Assembly (NCBI GenBank): GCA_045541915.1
Contig: JAZQJZ010000037.1
Coordinates: 112,274 to 176,273 of the forward strand
Source: RGIG5579 sp045541915
GTDB taxonomy: Bacteria; Bacillota; Clostridia; Oscillospirales; SIG627
Reading direction: 5' to 3'
Length of the DNA stretch: 64,000 nucleotides
Of this stretch, positions 63,865 to 64,000 are shown piece by piece. A program made the translations under genes and the position numbers. The notes beneath the pieces are model-generated. The model did no database searches. It was not told the DNA's origin and was given only the letters and a program-made list of their open reading frames with translations. Numbering within the stretch: the stretch's first letter is position 1; each line of letters starts with the position of its first letter.

Positions 63865-64000
63865 CTACTTCTCATAAGGATGATTAAAGCCTCGATGAAA
63901 TTCATCGAGGCTTTTCTTATGCTTATCGGATAGAACCAGCATCGCATTTGTAAGTGCAAATGCTTCTTTTTGGGTGATACCCAAACCCTTTTTACAACAA
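63865..64000 (-). CDS. Possible C-terminus of a protein cut by the right edge
   Basis: An open frame of 44 codons runs from the edge to TAG at 63867-63865, ending in HRGFNHPYEK. The composition looks protein-like (TQKEAFALTNAMLVL), but the palindrome of the convergent terminator (63885-63918) lies inside it, and no family is recognised. It could be chance. Confidence 0.25.
   Translation of the reverse strand, partial: CCKKGLGITQKEAFALTNAMLVLSDKHKKSLDEFHRGFNHPYEK
63885..63918 (+). terminator. Terminator after the NUDIX gene
   Basis: A 14-base perfect stem AAAGCCTCGATGAA / TTCATCGAGGCTTT with a short loop, then TTCTT. Confidence 0.85.

Overview
The window looks like chromosomal DNA of an endospore-forming, Gram-positive anaerobe of the class Clostridia, probably an uncultured gut lineage of the Oscillospirales/Christensenellales type; the family cannot be fixed from sequence alone. 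The evidence is SpoVG, a SpoIIM-like protein, a cwlJ-gerQ pair, Clostridia-style MurC and MscL (with a zinc-ribbon tail), strong AGGAGG ribosome binding sites, and many TTGACA-17-TATAAT promoters. GC content is moderate. No phage, insertion sequence, integron or CRISPR array was found.

Layout. 1-5583: a truncated minus-strand operon at the edge, a DUF4430-like lipoprotein, a DMT permease convergent with an Lrp regulator, the operon murC-NERD-rluA-like, and spoVG. 5584-9300: a membrane protein, a SpoIIM-like gene, a XerD-like recombinase that has lost most catalytic residues, and a DUF624-like protein. 9300-16780: a large lipoprotein, a phosphohexomutase, a CNNM/CorC protein behind a long leader, three small conserved-looking genes, and a WecA/TagO-like transferase that is co-transcribed with trpS. 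17881-20874: a single 997-residue ORF joining an MFS transporter to a GH2 glycosidase. 21042-23423: two tandem CNNM genes.

23478-42690 is a catabolic region: a GH28-like protein; a Gfo/Idh-Gfo/Idh-isomerase operon with a divergent AraC regulator; an operon AtuA-DUF4387-M81-dehydratase alpha/beta with its own divergent AraC regulator; a metallo-beta-lactamase-fold hydrolase with an AIM24-like protein; a TetR gene divergent from two membrane-protein genes; mscL; purC; and AraC-nagA-nagB-like. 42940-44741 carries seven tRNAs, followed by HAD phosphatases, another AraC regulator and a class III aminotransferase. 48846-52671 has an acyl-CoA ligase divergent from a condensation-like acyltransferase and a DUF6320-like protein. 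52750-59625 is one operon for envelope sensing and response: response regulator, histidine kinase, anchored amidase, VTT protein, and ABC ATPase-permease fusion. 59669-64000 has a cytosolic parvulin, cwlJ-gerQ, two tRNA-Ser genes, and an unknown membrane protein overlapping a NUDIX hydrolase.

The least ordinary items are the MFS-GH2 fusion, which keeps a perfect Shine-Dalgarno sequence and an in-frame CTG at its junction; the catalytically degraded XerD homologue; and the AtuA/DUF4387/M81/dehydratase operon, a plausible undescribed acid-degradation pathway. All domain calls come from reading motifs by eye; no database search was possible.
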